This document shows positions 58,670 through 64,000 of a stretch of 64,000 bases of DNA, one piece after another. Position 1 is the stretch's first letter. The number at the start of each line of letters is the position of its first letter. Where the stretch lies: NCBI GenBank assembly GCA_026874595.1, contig CM049316.1, positions 6,402,339 through 6,466,338 on the forward strand, read 5' to 3'. The stretch comes from Sipunculus nudus (lineage: Eukaryota > Annelida > Sipuncula > Golfingiida > Sipunculidae). Made by a program: the position numbers and the translations under genes. The notes under the pieces were generated by a model. It did no database searches, was not told the DNA's origin, and saw nothing but the letters and a program-made list of their open reading frames with translations.

Positions 58670-58860
58670 TTTGTGTTGTTTTGTTTTCTATTATCGTGAA
58701 CACTATTCGAGTCCATGAATAGTCTGTTCAACTCTTAATATTTAAGAAATGATATTCCCTATCATATTTGTGTTGTTTTGTTTTCTATTATCGTGAACAC
58801 TATTCGAGTCCATGAATAGTCTGTTCAACTCTTAATATTTAAGAAATGATATTCCCTATC
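58670..58860. repeat. exact 94-bp tandem duplication (offset 97 bp)
   Basis: 58670-58763 and 58767-58860 are identical by eye. The unit contains an imperfect inverted repeat, GAACACTATTC...GAATAGTCTGTTC. Confidence 0.95.
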
Positions 58861-59255
58861 TGCTCCCAGTTAAAAACAGGGTCTAATGAGTATATATAAA
58901 TAGCAAATCACACAATGTCTTTTTTAAATCCAGTTTGTATTATGCATGCAAGTTTAATTCAAAAGGAGATCTTGCCAAGGTCTCGTAACATTTTTGTATC
59001 ACCTATGTCTAACTTAGTTCAACACATGGAGGGGGAATAATTGTGTCTCCAGGCCCTTGCTCTTTTTTTCTGTAAAAAAGCAATTCCCTTTATGCAATAA
59101 TTTTATCTCTCTGTGATCAGATCAATCAAGGGGTATGGGGTTGAAAGAAAATGGCACCCCATCTCGGACCAAGATTCAATATCAAGCTCTTTTATTTTTC
59201 TTTTGACAGTAGATACTTGCTTAAGTAAAGTTGTGTCGGACATCTAAAATTTAAA
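58861..59255. other. no gene seen
   Basis: AT-rich sequence between the duplication and the candidate exon; it would be the 5' flank if that exon is real. Confidence 0.45.
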
Positions 59256-59324
59256 ATGTCACTGAGCGACAAAGTGATAACAAAAAAGAGGTACCGGGAG
59301 CAGGTTTCCGAGAAAATGTGCCTT
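59256..59324 (+). CDS. candidate first coding exon
   Basis: An ATG with A at -3 opens a 23-codon frame, MSLSDKVITKKRYREQVSEK MCL, that ends precisely at a consensus donor GTAAGT (59325-59330) in phase 0. The charged, helix-like content is protein-like. No following exon was identified downstream in the window and no family is recognised. The short length means chance is possible. Confidence 0.27.
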
Positions 59325-62300
59325 GTAAGTGGATAAGAGTGTGTGAATTGCGCTGTGAGTCTGACTATCGGAAATTAGCATTATCTAAACTCTATTTATT
59401 ATTCACATTATTACTATTACTTTGATCCAGTGAGGTAATAAACATATTTCCTTCGATGAGATAGATGACTGAAGACAGAATACGTTCAGACGACCTGCTA
59501 GAATAAAAGACTGGAAAATTCTGATGTATTTAAGAAAGACCAGATGTGGTTATTGGAAAATGAAGGAAATACTGCTATATAAAAATACTACATGAATACT
59601 AATATATGGTTACATCCTGAACAATGGACACGATCAACACGCTTTATGATACAGCGTGTATGTTACGAGAGCGACAGGGCTGTCCACTCACAAATTCTTT
59701 ATTTGTTCCACCAGTAAAATAGCTTGCTATGAATCATTAGAAATAATTGAAGGGCCGACGGATTACCGGAAATGACTTTCAAATAAAAATATTTCACCTT
59801 GTGGTGGATATATGATCCGGAAAACTGATATACCTAGTATTTATTCTTTGAAATTCTATTCTGGTCTAGAGGTAATCATAGATGCAAAAGAGACCGGGTA
59901 GCTAGTGTGAAGAGCAGAAAAAGATGGCGATCTCCCGGACAGATAGTTCAATGAATAATTATTTGGCATAACCATATAGGTGGCTGCGCAGATGAAAGTA
60001 TGAAACATATAATGAAAAAAAAACATAACATTTGAATTAATTTTAACGCCCTCTTAAAATTATCAGATACTAAAACCAAATAATGATATCAAAACCTATC
60101 TGGATAAAAATCAAATAATGATGGAGATGTAATGACTATAAAATCGAAAGTTTCAATTTCCGGAATTAACTAAATTTATGGCTGCAGAAAACGTTGCTTC
60201 AGACATCCACCAACACACCCGCTGTTCTACAAGCACATAAGTATCACTGAGAAAACTGCGGAGGGATGTATCATTGCTTATCCTGTAAAGAATATTACTT
60301 CTATCACGGGTCCTTGAACTTAAATAAATATAAAATACATGGCATAAAAACACCTTCATTACTTCAGCTCATATTGTTTAATCTTGAGAAGCATAATTGA
60401 AGCAACGCTTTCTTTTTTAGTGTCAATGATGAATGAAGACAAGAGTAAAGATTCCAGTGTCTAGGACAACAAAACGGGAGGACGATTTGTTACTACAAGA
60501 AAACTTATTGTAAGGCTACTTCTTGGAACAGGAGAAAAGAATGCACGAAAAGAACTAAAACATTACGCTGAAAATCCCGGAAACTAGAAGTTTGATATTG
60601 CTACAGACATATTCAGATAAATAAAAAATCAGCAATAATTAGTCAGTTCATAAAGAAAAAAAAGAAGCTGGCAAATAGTACTAATAAGTGATTATTCAAT
60701 AATAAATTAATTCAGGAAAAACATGTAAATATGAAATAAACGAAAGTGTCAGTTAAAAGAAAATGGAACATTTATACCATCTTTACATGCAATAACATGT
60801 TGAAATACTTAGCATTGGATCACAGTTTTAATTATCAGTTATTTACCGTATCATTTAATGTAAAGACAGATCCTGCTGTTTTCAATTATTATCTATCTCA
60901 GAAATTTAATAAAGAATTATATCACAAAACTGAAAGGGTTTAAGGAATACTTAACATGAAGGAGTGTTACAATTTGCTGCACTCATGCAAAACTAACCTG
61001 AAATATTATGCTGGCTTTTTACAGAATCTTATTTATATGATACAGAATAAAATTAAACGGAAGATGTTATAAAAAGTTCTATAGCACAATTCAGCGGAAA
61101 AGAAAATACTATCATCATACCTGATTTTACATAAACAGTCAGAGAGGGCTGCAGATATTATATGCCATTTGTAATTATAGCTATAAAAATCAACGTCATA
61201 CCTTTGCCAGAGTAATATGTAATCACAAATCCAAAAATACTGAGTACCGGAAACCATTGTTATACTGATTCAAGAAAACAGCGCTGTTTTGTATCTCAGG
61301 ATCATTTTGTACCTCAAGTCATAAAATTTGGGGCTATCAAAGTCTCCTACCCCGAGGCCTCGAGTTAATCCTGCATTAATCTTTATACATTCTAGGAACG
61401 GCTGATAGGCGTGTAGGGAGGTGTTTTGGTGTAAACTTTTTTTTTTGTAAATTGCATATAACTCGGAAACTGTATGCGATACCTGGATACTCGCCACTTT
61501 ACTCCTGCGTCAGAGATGTTATATCCAGGCAAATTTATCTAATGGCCGGGAGAACGTCCTTGTATGGTGCGTGCTTACGATTGGTCGAGTTTCAAGTTTT
61601 TGTCTTTTTTTATATCATATGTCCCGAGCGCATGATTCCATTATGATTCACATCAATAGATTTTATGTTTAGAATTATTAAAAATAAATATGTCACGGCA
61701 ACATTATTCTACATTCCAATGAATATGGCGCTTTCCTACAAACGAGCCATTGAAGGATTAAATGTAAATGGGTGCAACATAACTCGTATTGACCATGCTT
61801 CCCGAGATGATCCGAAAAGGGGGACAAATTAAATAAGTTTCTGCGTCATATAAAACTATTTATTCACATTTTATTTATCTAAAATAGGTACAACTGTCTG
61901 CGTCTTGGACCAATCGAAATACACTTTGAATTGATCCAATAGTCTGAGATTCCTCATATGGCATGACGCAGGCAGCTTTACACGCCAAACGCCATAGGAT
62001 TGCCTGCGATTCATGACACTGCGATTAATTATATTTTACTACAGCCGAAAAATGTCGGTTTGTTTTTGCTGTCACACACAGTGATTTCTATTGAGTTTCT
62101 GCAAAAAAATACTTAGAAACCATAGGAAATCGCATGGTGTGAAGCCTACCTCAGAGCGACTGTGTCTTATCCATGTACCTGAGGTGACTAATGGATAGTG
62201 ACTAAATGACTGAAGTAACTAAATTGTCCACGTAAGGCCATTATTTTTTATTGTGTCGTTTCTCGAACCCGCTGACCCTTAAAAACTGGAAAAATGAAAT

Positions 62301-62689
62301 AAAAATAAAAATGAATTTCGACTTTTTTTTTTATTTCCGCCGGTCACGCCAAGGCAGCAGTTATCAAAATATTATTTATATCAATATTATCTCACGTGTT
62401 TCCTCCAAATTTTCGTTTAACTCTTGTGTGAAATGTACCGACAATTGTTTGATCTGACCTCGGCGCTTATCGCTAAATTAGGTAACAAAACTCCCGATTT
62501 GGTAACCCCGTTAACCACGACGACGCGGCATGTCTTGGCTGGACGAACGATTTGGTATAGTCTCTGAGACAAACACACGGTGGCGCTCCGTTTCCTCCTC
62601 AAGATTCATGTCAGGTTTGCATAACCTAAGACATTTAACGGCACTCCCTACGGATGTTGCCGACTTCCGTGCATATATGTTTGTTGATA
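59325..62689. other. no gene seen
   Basis: AT-rich. Short frames at 60153-60359, 60746-60943, 61033-61257, 61270-61497, 61452-61646, 62251-62457 and 62417-62602 show no family resemblance or paired splice sites. Confidence 0.45.
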
Positions 62690-62854
62690 ATGAGCCCTAA
62701 GGGGAAATGCAAACTGTCAGGGCGTTTCGAACGATCTCAGCTCAGTACTTTTGATACTGAATTCGAGGCTACGGCCGTCAGACACGGACTCTGGGAATGG
62801 AATCCTCATTTTGAGAGGAAGGAACCACTCATTTCTCCAGGAAAATATTTTTAA
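62690..62854 (+). CDS. short ORF, doubtful
   Basis: 54 codons from an ATG with A at -3: MSPKGKCKLSGRFERSQLST then FDTEFEATAVRHGLWEWNPH, with a stop after GKYF. GC-richer than its flanks and protein-like, but without splice or family evidence. Confidence 0.2.
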   Translation: MSPKGKCKLSGRFERSQLSTFDTEFEATAVRHGLWEWNPHFERKEPLISPGKYF

Positions 62855-63190
62855 TATCTTCTAAAGCGCTTTTTGTATTGCGTTAACTCTGTTCGCACCA
62901 AGCACGTGGTTTCGCGGTATATTGGAACCAGTTTTTGAGACCATTGTCCCGGGGATCGTTGGCATTTGAAATAGCATATGATCTCATATGATTTGTGTAT
63001 CCTTATAGAAAAATATATCATGTGCGGAGTTGTGGCTCAATGTTCGTTTTTCATTTCAAATTCAGGTTCCAACAAAATCCACACCCACAGGTCATTTTCG
63101 TGGTTGAACCAACAGATTTCACCCCTTAACGTTAAGGTTGTTTAACAATATAAGTCTCACGTTGAGGTTGTTTTATTATTATAACTCAAA
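62855..63190. other. no gene seen
   Basis: AT-rich; a phrase like TTAACGTTAAGGTTGTTTAA / TCACGTTGAGGTTGTTTTAT recurs once (63127-63177). Confidence 0.45.
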
Positions 63191-63194
63191 TGCG

Positions 63195-63550
63195 AACATA
63201 ACAATGACGAGAAATAACAAACAGAAAGGGATTTGTATAATTTATTGATTGATACATCCGCATATGTACCTAAATGCCACAGGTATTGACATCGTCAGGT
63301 GACGAAGCTTGCACAACTTAGCGGTCGGTTAATCCAGCCCACATATGGACAAAATACGTATTCTTTTGCAATATTATTTAAAAGAGAACATATAGATGAT
63401 GAGAAATAACAAACATCAAGTGAATATATTTTAATGAGTGATACATCCACATACTTATCTAAATGCCACGGGGACTGACATCGTCAGGTAACGGACCTTG
63501 CACGGCGTCGCAGTCGGTCATTCAAGCTGGCATATTGACGAAGTCTAGAA
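63195..63550. repeat. two-copy ~192-bp tandem repeat
   Basis: Both copies share GAGAAATAACAAACA, GTGATACATCC-CATA, CTAAATGCCAC, TGACATCGTCAGGT and GTCGGT (63209 and 63401 as equivalent points). Confidence 0.8.
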
Positions 63551-64000
63551 TTTTGCTCTCAGACTTTATAATCAAAGTTAATCAATTATAATTATAAATT
63601 TAAACACATGACAAAATTCATCGGTTCCTTTTATACATCTGATAAAGAATATAAGTCATTCGAATCGGCCTTTCCGTCCATTTCCTCTCAAGAATGACCA
63701 TCTGTTTCCCGTTTCCTACCACATACGTCTTTAGCATGATGATAACATCAAGGGAATCACCTATCTAAAGCCGCAGTGCGAGATAGAGAATATACAGTTG
63801 TTTTTATCAAACATGCAGTATTTTTTCATATTTCAATGAAGGGTGAAAGTCTTATTGGCGAAATATATAACTAATCTTACACTAAACAGACAGTTTGCTC
63901 TTTGATTTCAATTGTTCAAATTATGAAACAAATGGAAAAGTTCATGTCTAGGACCGTAATGGTTTTTCTTTTTTATTAAGTAATTTTATGGGGAAATGGC
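63551..64000. other. no gene seen
   Basis: AT-rich to the window end; nothing identified. Confidence 0.5.

Noticed and set aside
62417-62602. 61-codon basic minus frame
   Set aside because: No family resemblance, no splice sites and it overlaps a plus-strand frame.

Overview
Organism. The window is AT-rich eukaryotic DNA with large introns, spliced coding exons, very few long reading frames, and many microsatellites, minisatellites and DNA transposons. The one well supported gene is an invertebrate-type neuropeptide G-protein-coupled receptor. The mobile elements (pogo/Tigger, hAT, Harbinger-like, a Penelope-like retroelement with GIY-YIG endonuclease, several tRNA-derived SINEs) and a tandem element ending in a GAGCTAAAA hairpin suggest a lophotrochozoan animal, most likely a mollusc. 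That assignment is an inference from style; no marker gene is present. Layout, 1-7.6 kb: a possible partial exon on the minus strand at the left edge, a broken 24-bp minisatellite, a possible plus-strand terminal exon (1740-1922), a non-autonomous pogo element (3125-4099), and a ~340-bp tandem repeat element (4282-5430). 7.69-16.07 kb: the receptor gene on the minus strand. Two coding exons (15706-16063 and 7693-8564) are joined by a 7.1-kb phase-1 intron that splits the codon of the conserved TM3 cysteine; the joined protein is 409 residues with all seven membrane segments. 16-25.5 kb: transposon-dense. It holds a Tigger element with a transposase remnant, a SINE interrupted by a 1.5-kb hAT element that itself carries a Harbinger-like MITE, two further SINEs, a short CCAATATTG repeat seen at three loci, and a 53-bp minisatellite. 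25.9-27.8 kb: a Penelope-like element fragment with a second copy of its 3' part in inverted orientation. 28-33 kb: a Harbinger-like element whose left end plus flank is triplicated, then degenerate tandem repeats. 33-44 kb: mostly unannotated, with SINEs, an ACATCG-rich block and several weak exon candidates. 44.05-47.52 kb: a 3.5-kb, 46-bp minisatellite with about 75 units, of which about ten are inverted; this is the most striking structure. 47.5-64 kb: a small hAT element, a 35-bp minisatellite, a recent exact 94-bp duplication, and scattered exon candidates. How far to trust this: the receptor exons and the transposons with matching termini and target duplications are firm. The exon candidates rest on one open frame next to a plausible splice site. 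In AT-rich DNA of this length, tens of such coincidences are expected for 30-45-codon frames, so they are listed at low confidence and need transcript data. Several minus-strand candidates encode tails with tyrosine motifs (YMN, YxxP, YxxL), which may be one receptor gene's cytoplasmic exons or may be chance.
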